From: DATMNR01 sp963702765
GTDB lineage: Bacteria; Chloroflexota; Ktedonobacteria; Ktedonobacterales; Ktedonobacteraceae
DNA: 64,000 nt
Direction of reading: 5' to 3'
NCBI GenBank assembly: GCA_963702765.1
Contig: CAVPEB010000063.1
Location: 1 to 64,000, forward strand
The notes beneath the pieces are model-generated. The model was not told where the DNA came from, made no database searches, and saw only the letters and a program-made list of their open reading frames with translations. Below are positions 1-7,378 of this stretch, in pieces (position 1 is the stretch's first letter; every line of letters begins with the position of its first letter). A program made the translations under genes and the position numbers.

Positions 1-23
1 GAGCAAATCAGGTCAACAGAACT

Positions 24-51
24 TGTCATCCTGAGCCGCAGCGAAGGATCT
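24..51. repeat. Dispersed 'CTGAGCcGCAGCGAAGGATCT' type repeat copy
   Basis: This short stretch is the reverse-complement relative of three clustered copies at 26064-26209 (all variants of a GAG-ATTCTTCG-CTGCG-CTCAGAATGACA pattern). It lies just downstream of the toxin gene that ends at 73. I see no coding function. Similar short repeats are widespread in environmental bacterial genomes. Confidence 0.5.
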
Positions 52-72
52 GTGTGGAAAAGTGTAAAAGAA

Positions 73-507
73 TTATGCCAAAAGATCCAAACTTAGCTTC
101 AGCGCAACATCTACCTTATTCAACTCTTCGCTCGTTATCACACCGCGCCTGCGGATCAGGCGAGATTTCTCAATAGTCATTACTTGCTCGCATTTGACAT
201 CGGTAAAATCGGTCAGGCCATTTTCTTCTGTGGGTGCAATGCGCACATGCAATGGAATTTCACGTTCGGTGCGACTCATTGATGCGACAATGGTGAGAGG
301 ATAGGAGGAGGAGGTATTACCTCGATCATTCTGGATAATTAAAGCGGGTCGCGTACCTTTTTGTTCGGCGCCTCGACCAGGAGACCAATTCACATCCCAA
401 ATCTCACCGCGCCGGGGATTTTGTGGCATCGGAGGTGGGAATGATGATTGACTTGCTTCATTTTCTTGGGGGCTGGGCGTAGATGGCGCCTTAGCCTCAC
501 TACTCAT
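73..507 (-). CDS. PemK/MazF-family toxin (type II toxin-antitoxin)
   Basis: The 144-residue protein carries the PemK/MazF fold signature: the core begins near residue 32 with RRGEIWDVNW, followed by GTRPALIIQND (strand with the conserved RP) and a late EQVMTIEKSRL segment. MazF-family proteins are endoribonucleases that cut mRNA or other RNA at short motifs. The first 30 residues are Pro/Ser-rich, look disordered and are an unusual extension for this compact family. An AAGGTAG ribosome site sits before the ATG. The gene follows its probable antitoxin by 16 bases on the same strand, the usual TA layout. I am confident in the family. RNA specificity cannot be read from sequence. Confidence 0.88.
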   Translation of the reverse strand: MSSEAKAPSTPSPQENEASQSSFPPPMPQNPRRGEIWDVNWSPGRGAEQKGTRPALIIQNDRGNTSSSYPLTIVASMSRTEREIPLHVRIAPTEENGLTDFTDVKCEQVMTIEKSRLIRRRGVITSEELNKVDVALKLSLDLLA

Positions 508-523
508 GCAACTACCTTACACT

Positions 524-853
524 TTACGCAACTACCATACCTTCTTGACCGGCATTAAAAAAGAAGCGTGCGTCTTCAAGGGTTTCTGGAAGGGAACCGA
601 GATAGGCGTATGCTTCATCGAGAGAGTGACCGAGGGAGGAGAATGTTTGTTCGCGTTTCTGAATGATTGCCGCTTTCAACTGTTCGTAATTATCCTGACG
701 CATCAGGTCCATTATCGTTTCCACAACGTCTCCTAAAGAGGATTCGAGTTCTACAGCTAGAGCCTTCAGCTCTTTATGTTGGGTTGAGGGGATTTGTATC
801 GATTTGCGGACGAGGTTTTCATAACGATAAAAATCAGGTTGCACAACAGCCAT
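524..853 (-). CDS. Probable antitoxin partner of the PemK/MazF toxin
   Basis: This 109-residue protein is encoded directly upstream of the toxin in the same transcription unit. I chose the ATG at 853 because AGGAGG lies 7 bases before it; a longer reading frame to 889 has no such site. The N-terminal third (FYRYENLVRKSIQIPS) is followed by an acidic helical region and a C-terminal PETLEDARFFFNAGQEG segment. I do not recognise a named antitoxin fold such as AbrB or RHH with certainty, so the role is inferred from position and size. Antitoxins of this kind bind and block the toxin and usually repress the shared promoter, here at 903-931. Confidence 0.65.
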   Translation of the reverse strand: MAVVQPDFYRYENLVRKSIQIPSTQHKELKALAVELESSLGDVVETIMDLMRQDNYEQLKAAIIQKREQTFSSLGHSLDEAYAYLGSLPETLEDARFFFNAGQEGMVVA

Positions 854-902
854 AAAACTGCCTCCTGTTACTAACGCAAAGCCATCCATTTCATCTGCTC
901 TA

Positions 903-931
903 ATTGTAAACGGTGAATTCTAAAAAGTCAA
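903..931 (-). promoter_or_regulatory. Probable promoter of the toxin-antitoxin operon
   Basis: On the minus strand TTGACT (926-931) and TACAAT (903-908) are separated by exactly 17 bases, 50 bases upstream of the antitoxin start. This is a close match to the sigma-70 consensus. Confidence 0.6.
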
Positions 932-1114
932 TAAATATTATTTTGTAAAAATGGAAAAGTGTAACGAACTTGTTTCTTGATGATGGAACAAAAAATATGA
1001 TACGCTCCTTCTTAATTACATTATGAAAATACAAAAATGAACGAGATACTGTAGGATTGTTATGTGGTTGCATAGTTACGAAGATTGCATAGGAGAAGAG
1101 GCGATGAAAAACAT

Positions 1115-1891
1115 ATGATAGCCAATAGTTTACAACAACGTATAGCTATTGTTACTGGCGCTAGTCGTGAGAAAAGTATTGGCGCCGCAGTGTGTCGTGC
1201 TCTTGCAGCCAATGGAGTTGATATCTTCTTTACTCATTGGAGATCTTTTGATAGCACACTGCCAGAGGGGGTTGACAAAGATGGCCCTACAAGATTGCAA
1301 AACGAGTTACAAAAGCAGGGTGTAAGATGCGAGAGTCTTGAAATTGATCTGAGCAAGATTGATGCACCAAAACGCATAGTGGATGAAGCCGAGCGAAAAT
1401 TGGGTTTGCCTTCAATTCTTGTCAATAATGCAGCTTACTCAACGAGAGGCAGTTTCGAGGTTTTAGACGCAGCAACATTAGATGCACACTATGCTGTAAA
1501 TATGCGCGGCACTTTTCTACTAACCGTGGAGTTTGCGCGTCGTCTCTCTGGCAAATCTGGCGGGCGTATTATCAACCTCACATCAGGTCAATCGGTTACA
1601 CCTATGCCAGGAGAACTTGCATACGTTGCAACTAAAGGCGCAATTGAAGCTTTTACTGTCTCGCTTTCTGCTGAGTTGGCATCGTTTGGTATTACTGTAA
1701 ACGCTATTGATCCAGGCGCGACCGATAGCGGCTGGATGACCGAGGCAATAAGACAAGAATTACTACCTCGTTTTCCAATGGGTCGCATTGGTCAGCCAGA
1801 AGATGCAGCGCGGCTGATAGCATTTTTAGCAAGTGATGAAGCTGCATGGATAACCGGACAGATACTACATTCAAGAGGCGGTTTTCAATGA
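1115..1891 (+). CDS. SDR-family NAD(P)-dependent oxidoreductase (FabG-like)
   Basis: A 258-residue short-chain dehydrogenase/reductase. The nucleotide-binding motif is TGASREKSIG (14-23), a form in which the usual GxxxGxG has an insertion, as in some enoyl-reductase-like SDRs. NNAA is at 104-107, and the catalytic set is Ser157, Tyr170 and Lys174 (YVATK). IDPGATDSGWM and the C-terminal GQILHSRGGF match the 3-oxoacyl-ACP-reductase-like branch. The ATG at 1115 is preferred over an upstream TTG; a purine-rich AGGAGAAGAGG precedes it. The substrate is unknown. It stands alone between the TA operon and ykgJ. Confidence 0.85.
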   Translation: MIANSLQQRIAIVTGASREKSIGAAVCRALAANGVDIFFTHWRSFDSTLPEGVDKDGPTRLQNELQKQGVRCESLEIDLSKIDAPKRIVDEAERKLGLPSILVNNAAYSTRGSFEVLDAATLDAHYAVNMRGTFLLTVEFARRLSGKSGGRIINLTSGQSVTPMPGELAYVATKGAIEAFTVSLSAELASFGITVNAIDPGATDSGWMTEAIRQELLPRFPMGRIGQPEDAARLIAFLASDEAAWITGQILHSRGGFQ

Positions 1892-1941
1892 TGATATCTA
1901 CATCTCTAACGGTATTGGATGAAGTGAAGGAGTAATGTGCT

Positions 1942-2211
1942 ATGGATTGTCGCATTGGATGTGGAGCGTGTTGTATTGCTCCATCCATTTCATCTGCACT
2001 TCCAGGAATGGCGAATGGAAAACCCGCAGGAGTGCGCTGCGTTCATCTAACAAGGGATAATCGCTGCAAACTCTTTGGCAAGCCGGAACGCCCTGATGTA
2101 TGTAATAAACTGCAGCCATCTGAAGATATGTGTGGTTGTTCGACTCAAGAGGCTTTTGTCCGCCTCGCCTCCCTTGAACGAGCAACAACGCCTTATAAGC
2201 TCTTTAGTTAG
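1942..2211 (+). CDS. ykgJ: YkgJ-family cysteine cluster protein
   Basis: An 89-residue protein with CxxCGACC at the start (MDCRIGCGACCIAPSIS), GKPAGVRC, then DNRCKLFG, RPDVC and CGC. This spacing of cysteines and the CIAPSIS-PGM-GKPAGVRC pattern is characteristic of YkgJ, which is thought to bind a metal or Fe-S centre; its function is not established. AAGGAG lies 9 bases before the ATG. It sits 50 bases after the SDR gene on the same strand and may be co-transcribed with it. Confidence 0.85.
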   Translation: MDCRIGCGACCIAPSISSALPGMANGKPAGVRCVHLTRDNRCKLFGKPERPDVCNKLQPSEDMCGCSTQEAFVRLASLERATTPYKLFS

Positions 2212-2270
2212 AATCCAGCAAGTATGTTATCATTTCTGAGGCCCAAGATCTTATCCTAAGGAGACATACA

Positions 2271-2705
2271 TTGTCGACGCGTATACTTGTCGTGAATGAC
2301 ACACAAGAAATTTTAGAATTGTTCCGTATGATACTGGAAGGGGAGGGATATGAAGTTATCTTATCTGGCTTCCCCATTCAGCAGATTCACGATGTAGAAG
2401 AAATTAGTCCCGATCTTATCATTTTGGACATTGTCTTTGATGATGAAAAAGTTGGATGGCAGATGTTACAAATGCTCAAAATGCAACGTGCAACGAAAGA
2501 TATCCCCGTTATTATATGTACGGCTGCACTTAATACGGTACGTGAACAAGAGGGTTACCTTGTCTCCCAGGGTATTCATGTAATCTACAAGCCTTTTGAT
2601 GTCGATCACTTGATCACTAATGTCAAACAACTGCTGGAATCTCATGAACACATCTCTGAAAAAGCTGAGGAGGAAAAGAGGAAGAAGAAGAAAGTGGGCG
2701 ACTAG
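2271..2705 (+). CDS. Stand-alone response-regulator receiver protein
   Basis: A 144-residue CheY-like receiver without an output domain. The acidic site is degenerate at one position (VVNDTQE), the phospho-acceptor is Asp53 in LIILDIV, Thr84 is in IICTAA, and Lys107 is in IYKPFD. A highly charged Lys/Glu tail follows residue 128. The start is TTG with AAGGAG upstream. No histidine kinase is adjacent. The last 11 bases of the gene overlap the 3' end of the convergent tRNA-Val gene, which may be part of why the tail ends in KKKKVGD. It probably acts through protein-protein contact. Confidence 0.85.
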   Translation: MSTRILVVNDTQEILELFRMILEGEGYEVILSGFPIQQIHDVEEISPDLIILDIVFDDEKVGWQMLQMLKMQRATKDIPVIICTAALNTVREQEGYLVSQGIHVIYKPFDVDHLITNVKQLLESHEHISEKAEEEKRKKKKVGD

Positions 2706-2768
2706 GGATTCGAACCCCAGACCTACTGCGTGTAAAGCAGCCGCTCTAACCAACTGAGCTAGTCGCCC
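2695..2768 (-). tRNA. tRNA-Val (anticodon TAC)
   Basis: A complete cloverleaf can be folded on the minus strand: acceptor stem GGGCGAC/GTCGCCC, D arm GCTCAGTTGGTTAGAGC, anticodon loop TTTACAC (anticodon TAC), T arm with TTCGAAT and discriminator A. No CCA is encoded. The 3' end overlaps the end of the receiver gene by 11 bases. It is transcribed behind tRNA-Leu. Confidence 0.95.
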
Positions 2769-2806
2769 CTGAAAAGAAGGAGGGTATGTAATATTGTTAT
2801 ATGGGG

Positions 2807-2888
2807 TGCCCTCGAGTGGACTCGAACCACCACGCCTTTACAGGCACAGGCCCTCAACCTGCTGCGTATACCATTCCGCCACGAGGGC
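2807..2888 (-). tRNA. tRNA-Leu (anticodon GAG)
   Basis: Acceptor stem GCCCTCG/CGAGGGC, anticodon loop TTGAGGG (anticodon GAG), a long class II variable arm (GCC-TGTAAA-GGC type) and T loop TTCGAGT are all present on the minus strand. The long variable arm and the anticodon identify leucine. It lies 38 bases upstream of tRNA-Val and probably shares its transcript. Confidence 0.95.
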
Positions 2889-2912
2889 TGGTCATAACGG
2901 ATTACGCAAGCT

Positions 2913-2941
2913 ATTTTATACCTCTCCCTGAGGTTTGTCAA
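2913..2941 (-). promoter_or_regulatory. Promoter of the tRNA-Leu/tRNA-Val unit
   Basis: The minus strand has TTGACA (2936-2941), a 17-base spacer and TAAAAT (2913-2918), 25 bases before the mature tRNA-Leu 5' end. The position and match make this a convincing stable-RNA promoter. Confidence 0.7.
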
Positions 2942-2955
2942 CGATTTGTGCGATT

Positions 2956-3366
2956 TTATTTCTGTCGTACGATAAGCGTACTTTTGGCTGTATACACAAG
3001 TTGTTGCTGGCTATCAGTACCTGTAGTCTCTGTAATAATAAAGGCCATTGTGCCTGTTTTCCCATGACGTTCTCGTACGTCGGCAATATGGGCAACACAT
3101 GTCACTTGTTCACCTATGCGTAGTTGACGCGTATAGGTGTATTGTTGTTCACCGTGCAACAATTGCATTGCAGTAGGATCGAGTTCCAGATCTGGAACTC
3201 GGATTCGGAATGTGGTTGGGAACGTTGGAGGTGCGTATTGCAGAGGCTCTTTGCTCTGGAGTGCCGGGTCCTCTGTTGCTTCCACGAAGCGCTTTACCGC
3301 TTCATACGTGACTTCGAATGTTTGTGGTGGTGAACTTTTGCCTATCAGGTTGTGATCAAAATGCAC
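2956..3366 (-). CDS. MaoC-like / FAS1-type dehydratase domain protein
   Basis: A 136-residue hot-dog-fold protein related to the N-terminal domain of MaoC dehydratases. It has an IGKSSPPQTFEVTYEAVKRFVEA start, an APPTFPTTF loop, and the LLHGEQQYTYTRQLRIGE segment typical of the family. Such domains act on enoyl- or 3-hydroxyacyl-CoA/ACP. Alone it lacks the catalytic Asp/His hydratase motif of the C-terminal MaoC half, so it may be a partner subunit. GTG start with AAGGAG 7 bases before. It is the last gene of the leftward Nudix/crotonase/CoA-ligase group, which fits an acyl-CoA role. Confidence 0.8.
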   Translation of the reverse strand: MHFDHNLIGKSSPPQTFEVTYEAVKRFVEATEDPALQSKEPLQYAPPTFPTTFRIRVPDLELDPTAMQLLHGEQQYTYTRQLRIGEQVTCVAHIADVRERHGKTGTMAFIITETTGTDSQQQLVYTAKSTLIVRQK

Positions 3367-3382
3367 AAGATTGCTCCTTAAA

Positions 3383-3964
3383 CTATGAACTCTCCATTGT
3401 CATCCTAATATATCCCAGCAGCTCAAGAGCCATATAGGCAGCGGCAATCTGTCCCTGTACAGCAAAGCTGCCATTATGAATCAATTCTAGCAATTCTGCA
3501 GGCGTTACCAGCATATTTTCGATAACCTCGACAGGATCTTCTTTAGGTATGCCTGTCTTACGTACGTTGCGTGCCAGGTACCACCAAATTCGTGTACGCG
3601 CGCCAGTAGGATTGGCCAACATATGTGCCAGCAGCTCCACCTGATGATCTTCGAAGCTATACCCTGTTTCCTCCATCAATTCCCGCCTGGCTGTTATTAC
3701 CGGGTCATCTTCGTGGCTATCAATACCTCCAGCCGGAAATTCCAAAACTTCTTTACCGATCCCATGTTTATACTGATTATTAAGCAGAAAGCGCCCGTCT
3801 TCGGTGAGCGGGACGATTCCTACCCAGCCGCGATTTTCAATGATGTAATAATCTGGGATGACTGGACCATTGGGAACAGCTACTTGTTCGCGGCGTATTT
3901 TGAGATACGGAGTGTCTATTACTTGCTGGTACGAGAGGGTTTTCCATGGGTGATTTTTTTGCAT
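3383..3964 (-). CDS. Nudix hydrolase, ADP-ribose pyrophosphatase-like
   Basis: A 193-residue Nudix protein with the N-terminal strand pattern of ADP-ribose pyrophosphatases (LKIRREQVAVPNGPVIPDYY, then VGIVPLTEDGRFLL). The Nudix box starts at GGIDSHEDD and ends RELMEETGY. To fit the consensus G-x5-E-x7-RE, the first glutamate must be replaced by Asp, while the REL-EE-G metal-binding core is intact. It would hydrolyse ADP-ribose or a related nucleotide diphosphate. It lies 16 bases downstream of the crotonase-like gene on the same strand, so it is probably in that operon, although its substrate has no obvious link to acyl-CoA chemistry. Confidence 0.85.
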   Translation of the reverse strand: MQKNHPWKTLSYQQVIDTPYLKIRREQVAVPNGPVIPDYYIIENRGWVGIVPLTEDGRFLLNNQYKHGIGKEVLEFPAGGIDSHEDDPVITARRELMEETGYSFEDHQVELLAHMLANPTGARTRIWWYLARNVRKTGIPKEDPVEVIENMLVTPAELLELIHNGSFAVQGQIAAAYMALELLGYIRMTMESS

Positions 3965-3980
3965 AGTGATTCCTGTATTT

Positions 3981-4664
3981 TTAGATATTCTTCCAGATTG
4001 GTTTGCGTTTTTCTAAGAAGGCCCGTAGACCTTCCTGAGCGTCATGCGTTTGCATAAGTTGTTCGAGATAGAGCCGATTAACTTGTTCTAATGCCTCCAA
4101 CTTTGTTGCATGATTGGCATGAGCAAGACGTACACTAGCTTTCGCTTGACGCAGAGCAATAGCGCTATTTGTCCGAAGGAGATCCAGGACTCGCTCCATC
4201 TGTTTATTTATATCATGGACAGATGCAGTCCAGGTTATCAAACCCAGGCGGAGTGCCTGCAATCCTGTTAGTATATCCTCTTCCTCATCTGAGAGCTTCA
4301 ATCCAGCATTTTCTGCAACAAGCGTAAGGTCAGCGGTCTTCATAAGCAGAGAAGCTGCTTGAGAAAGCGTATCTCTGACAACAGCCAGTACAGGCTGATT
4401 GATAGTATATGCTGCTTCACACGCGATGCTTACCATTGTCGAAGTATGTGCTGTTGGTGTTTGAGTATCATGTGTAACAAGTTGGGCAGCAGTGGGGTTG
4501 AAATCCAATGCCACTGCTTTGATGCCACTACTACTCTCTGTATGTAAAGAGTCACAAAGAACGCATAGTTCTTTGAGCATGAACTCATCAGGTTCTGGCG
4601 CCAACACAACGCGTATTGTTTGTGCTTCCGCGATAATGCGAAGCGCTCGATAAGATTGCTGCAT
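3981..4664 (-). CDS. Diverged enoyl-CoA hydratase/isomerase (crotonase) family protein
   Basis: A 227-residue crotonase-superfamily member, recognised by the C-terminal QEGLRAFLEKRKPIW signature, the preceding THDAQ, and the central NQPVLAV and DLTLVAENA strands. Typical members read AxxxGxxxGGG between those strands to build the second half of the oxyanion hole; here that loop reads RDTLSQAASL, with no glycines. The first oxyanion segment is also unrecognisable. The protein is shorter than the usual 255-265 residues. It may be a catalytically altered or inactive homologue. It starts 10 bases after the CoA-ligase gene. Confidence 0.72.
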   Translation of the reverse strand: MQQSYRALRIIAEAQTIRVVLAPEPDEFMLKELCVLCDSLHTESSSGIKAVALDFNPTAAQLVTHDTQTPTAHTSTMVSIACEAAYTINQPVLAVVRDTLSQAASLLMKTADLTLVAENAGLKLSDEEEDILTGLQALRLGLITWTASVHDINKQMERVLDLLRTNSAIALRQAKASVRLAHANHATKLEALEQVNRLYLEQLMQTHDAQEGLRAFLEKRKPIWKNI

Positions 4665-4674
4665 AGGATTTGCT

Positions 4675-6252
4675 TTACATTCCTCTTAGCTTAAAGCGTT
4701 GAATTTTGCCAGTCGCGGTCTTGGGAAGTTCGGTTACAAACTCAATCCAACGCGGATATTTAAAAGGCGCTAGCTTGCTTTTCACAAATGCTTTGAGTTC
4801 ATCTGCCATAGTCTCTGAAGGTTCATAGCCCTGGTTGAGGACGACATAAGCCCTTGGTTTGACTAATTCATCTGCATCCAAATCTCCAACCACAGCAGCC
4901 TCTAGTACTGACGGATGAGAGATGAGCGCTCCCTCAACCTCCACAGGAGAAACCCATTGCCCACCTACTTTGAGCATATCGTCGGAGCGGCCGCAATACC
5001 AATAATATCCGTCCACATCTTCGTAATACTTGTCGCCTGTATGAATCCAGTGACCGTTGATGACATCTTTGGTCTTTTCGTGCTTGTTCCAATAGTATGC
5101 AGTAATGCTGTCTCCACGGATCAACAGATTGCCTATATCACCCTGCTTTACTGCGTGACCACTTTCGTCGGTAATCAGTGCTTCGTATCCAGGCACGAGT
5201 TTGCCAGAACTGCCAGGTCGTATCTGTCCAGCTCGATTACTGATAAAAATATGTAAAATCTCTGTGCTGCCAATACCATCTAGTATTTCTACATTGAATT
5301 TCTCTTTCCATCGCCGTTGGACATCGGCTGGCAAGGCCTCACCTGCCGAAACACATACACGAACAGACGAGAAATCGAAGCGCTTCTCAGCTTCTGGTAG
5401 AGCGAGCATAGCAGCATAGAGGGTGGGAACTCCAAAGAAGATAGTTGGGCGATATTGCTGCACCACGTTGAACATGTCTTCTGGCAAGGGGCGACCAGCA
5501 TAATGTACAGCGCTTGCTCCCATTCCAAAGGGAAAGTAGAGATTATTGCCAAGGCCATAGGCAAAGAAAAGCTTGGCTGCAGAAAAGGTGATGTCATTTT
5601 CATGCATTCCAAGAACATGTTTAGCGTAACACTCCGTACAGTAGGTCATGTCGAGCTGCAAATGGACACATCCCTTGGGAAATCCGGTACTCCCAGAGCT
5701 ATACAGCCAGAATGCGCTATCATCTTTGGTTGTCTCAGCGGGTTCTAGTTGCGCTGATGACTTGTGTATCCACTTCTCGAAATCATGCATGGTAGCAGTT
5801 TCCTGTCCACCATTTTGCTCTAATCCTACGACGACGATATGGCGCACATATTTGAGTTCGGGGAGAATTTGCTTTATTTGGGACCAGATTACCGAGTGAA
5901 TGAGCAAGATATGAACACGACTATCATTGAGCATATAGACATAGTCGTTTGGGCGCAGGCTGGTATTGATAGGAATAGGTACTGCACCAATTTTGATTGC
6001 GCCAAAAAAGGAGGCCGCGAATTGTGGTGAGTCGAGTAGTATAAGCGCAACACGCTGCTCCATATCTATTCCCAGATCGAGTAACCCGTTTCCTGCACGA
6101 TTTGCCAATTCGGCAATCTGAGCGTAGGTATAAGATTTTCCTTCAAAATAAATCGCATTTTTTGCACCGCGTCCTTCTTCAAGGTTGCGATCCAGGAATG
6201 CTGTTGCAGCGTTGAACTGGTCAGGAATGATAATCTTTGGTACAGTTAGCAC
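4675..6252 (-). CDS. Benzoate-CoA ligase family acyl-CoA synthetase
   Basis: A 525-residue ANL-superfamily enzyme. It has the AMP-binding P-loop YSSGSTGFPKG, the LFFAYGLGN and GVPTLYAAML segments typical of benzoate/4-hydroxybenzoate-CoA ligases, and the A8 hinge GRSDDMLKVGGQWVSPVEVE. Near the C-terminus TATGKIQRFKL holds the catalytic lysine. It would activate an aromatic or related carboxylic acid with ATP and CoA in the cytoplasm. I chose the GTG at 6252 because GGAGG lies 8 bases before it, rather than the GTG five codons upstream. It is the first gene of the leftward group with crotonase-like, Nudix and MaoC-like genes. Confidence 0.85.
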   Translation of the reverse strand: MLTVPKIIIPDQFNAATAFLDRNLEEGRGAKNAIYFEGKSYTYAQIAELANRAGNGLLDLGIDMEQRVALILLDSPQFAASFFGAIKIGAVPIPINTSLRPNDYVYMLNDSRVHILLIHSVIWSQIKQILPELKYVRHIVVVGLEQNGGQETATMHDFEKWIHKSSAQLEPAETTKDDSAFWLYSSGSTGFPKGCVHLQLDMTYCTECYAKHVLGMHENDITFSAAKLFFAYGLGNNLYFPFGMGASAVHYAGRPLPEDMFNVVQQYRPTIFFGVPTLYAAMLALPEAEKRFDFSSVRVCVSAGEALPADVQRRWKEKFNVEILDGIGSTEILHIFISNRAGQIRPGSSGKLVPGYEALITDESGHAVKQGDIGNLLIRGDSITAYYWNKHEKTKDVINGHWIHTGDKYYEDVDGYYWYCGRSDDMLKVGGQWVSPVEVEGALISHPSVLEAAVVGDLDADELVKPRAYVVLNQGYEPSETMADELKAFVKSKLAPFKYPRWIEFVTELPKTATGKIQRFKLRGM

Positions 6253-6287
6253 TGGATATACCTCCACTCAATTATTTTGATTACATT

Positions 6288-7034
6288 TTATTCCAAACTC
6301 AAGTGTAATAGAAACTCGCGATTCCCATCATGTCCATAAATTGGTGAATCGGTCAATCCCAGAATACGAAACTGAGTATTTTGTGTTATCCATTCCTGCA
6401 ATTCATACAACACACGATCATGCACTTCTGGATCTTTGATAATTCCTGCTCCCCGATCAACTTCGGCTTTTCCAGCCTCGAACTGAGGCTTCACAAGCGC
6501 TACTACCCAGGCTCCAGGAGCTAGAAGTGGCACGAGTGCTGGCAGGACAAGTCGTAGGGAAATGAAAGAGACGTCTATAGCGGCGCACTGAATTGATTCT
6601 GGCAAGCTATTCAGATAGCGAATATTGGTATGTTCCATTACTACTACACGTGGATCATTCCGTAGCGTCCACGCGAGCTGTCCCTGTCCAACATCGAGGG
6701 CATAAACTCGTTTCGCGCCATGTCTTAACAAACAATCTGTAAAGCCTCCTGTCGATGCTCCGACGTCAAGTGCCACCAGACCTTCAGGATGTAATCCAAA
6801 GGTAGCCAATGCTTTTTCAAGTTTCAGGCCACCACGGCTGACATATTTTAATTCGTCTGGTGCTTCCTTTAGAGAACATTCTGCATCGAGCAAAATTAAT
6901 GTGCCTGGTTTATCAACAAGATGTCCTGCAACAAGAACCTGTCCTGCCATAATCAGTGCTCGTGCGCGTTCCCGGCTTGGAGCCAGCCCACGCCTGACAA
7001 GCGCAACATCAAGCCGCTCCTTGGTTATTGCCAT
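6288..7034 (-). CDS. tlyA: TlyA-family rRNA 2'-O-methyltransferase
   Basis: A 248-residue protein with an N-terminal S4 RNA-binding domain (RLDVALVRRGLAPSRERAR) and an FtsJ-like methyltransferase domain: VALDVGASTGGFTDCLLR is the SAM site and AIDVSFISLRLVLPAL plus LVKPQFEA supply the catalytic region. TlyA methylates the 2'-OH of 16S and/or 23S rRNA and is linked to capreomycin sensitivity in other bacteria. The ATG at 7034 is chosen over an upstream codon because GAGG precedes it and the S4 domain starts there. It follows a small membrane-protein gene. Confidence 0.9.
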   Translation of the reverse strand: MAITKERLDVALVRRGLAPSRERARALIMAGQVLVAGHLVDKPGTLILLDAECSLKEAPDELKYVSRGGLKLEKALATFGLHPEGLVALDVGASTGGFTDCLLRHGAKRVYALDVGQGQLAWTLRNDPRVVVMEHTNIRYLNSLPESIQCAAIDVSFISLRLVLPALVPLLAPGAWVVALVKPQFEAGKAEVDRGAGIIKDPEVHDRVLYELQEWITQNTQFRILGLTDSPIYGHDGNREFLLHLSLE

Positions 7035-7097
7035 TGAATTGTCCTCATAGATTGCCTGGGTGCGAAAAAGCAATGTCTTCCTGTTGTAAAGAAGTAG

Positions 7098-7289
7098 CTA
7101 ACTCCTCTGTACCAAACTGCGGGTTGTGCCTGGATCTCCCATTGTGCGCACATCAACCTGTTCTTCGTCTGGCCAACCCCATGCTTTTATACGCTTCTCC
7201 AGATGCCTGGTAGCATATTGAGTTATTGCAACAAGTACGACAAGTGCAACAAACGCGACAAGTGCGACAAATAATATATGCTGATCCAC
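7098..7289 (-). CDS. Small single-pass membrane protein (unrecognised)
   Basis: A 63-residue reading frame starting at GTG. Residues 5-25 form a very hydrophobic segment made of repeated ALV/VLV units, encoded by imperfect repeats of an ACAAGTGCG-like unit. A basic-then-acidic tail follows. It precedes tlyA by about 60 bases on the same strand. The repeat-derived membrane segment and weak ribosome site leave some doubt that it is translated. Confidence 0.45.
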   Translation of the reverse strand: MDQHILFVALVAFVALVVLVAITQYATRHLEKRIKAWGWPDEEQVDVRTMGDPGTTRSLVQRS

Positions 7290-7378
7290 CAGCTATATGA
7301 AACCTTGAAGTTGCTTCTTATGTGCAAGATTGTGTTATGTAGAAAGAGGGCTGTTTCTCATTCACATGCGAGTCAGTA

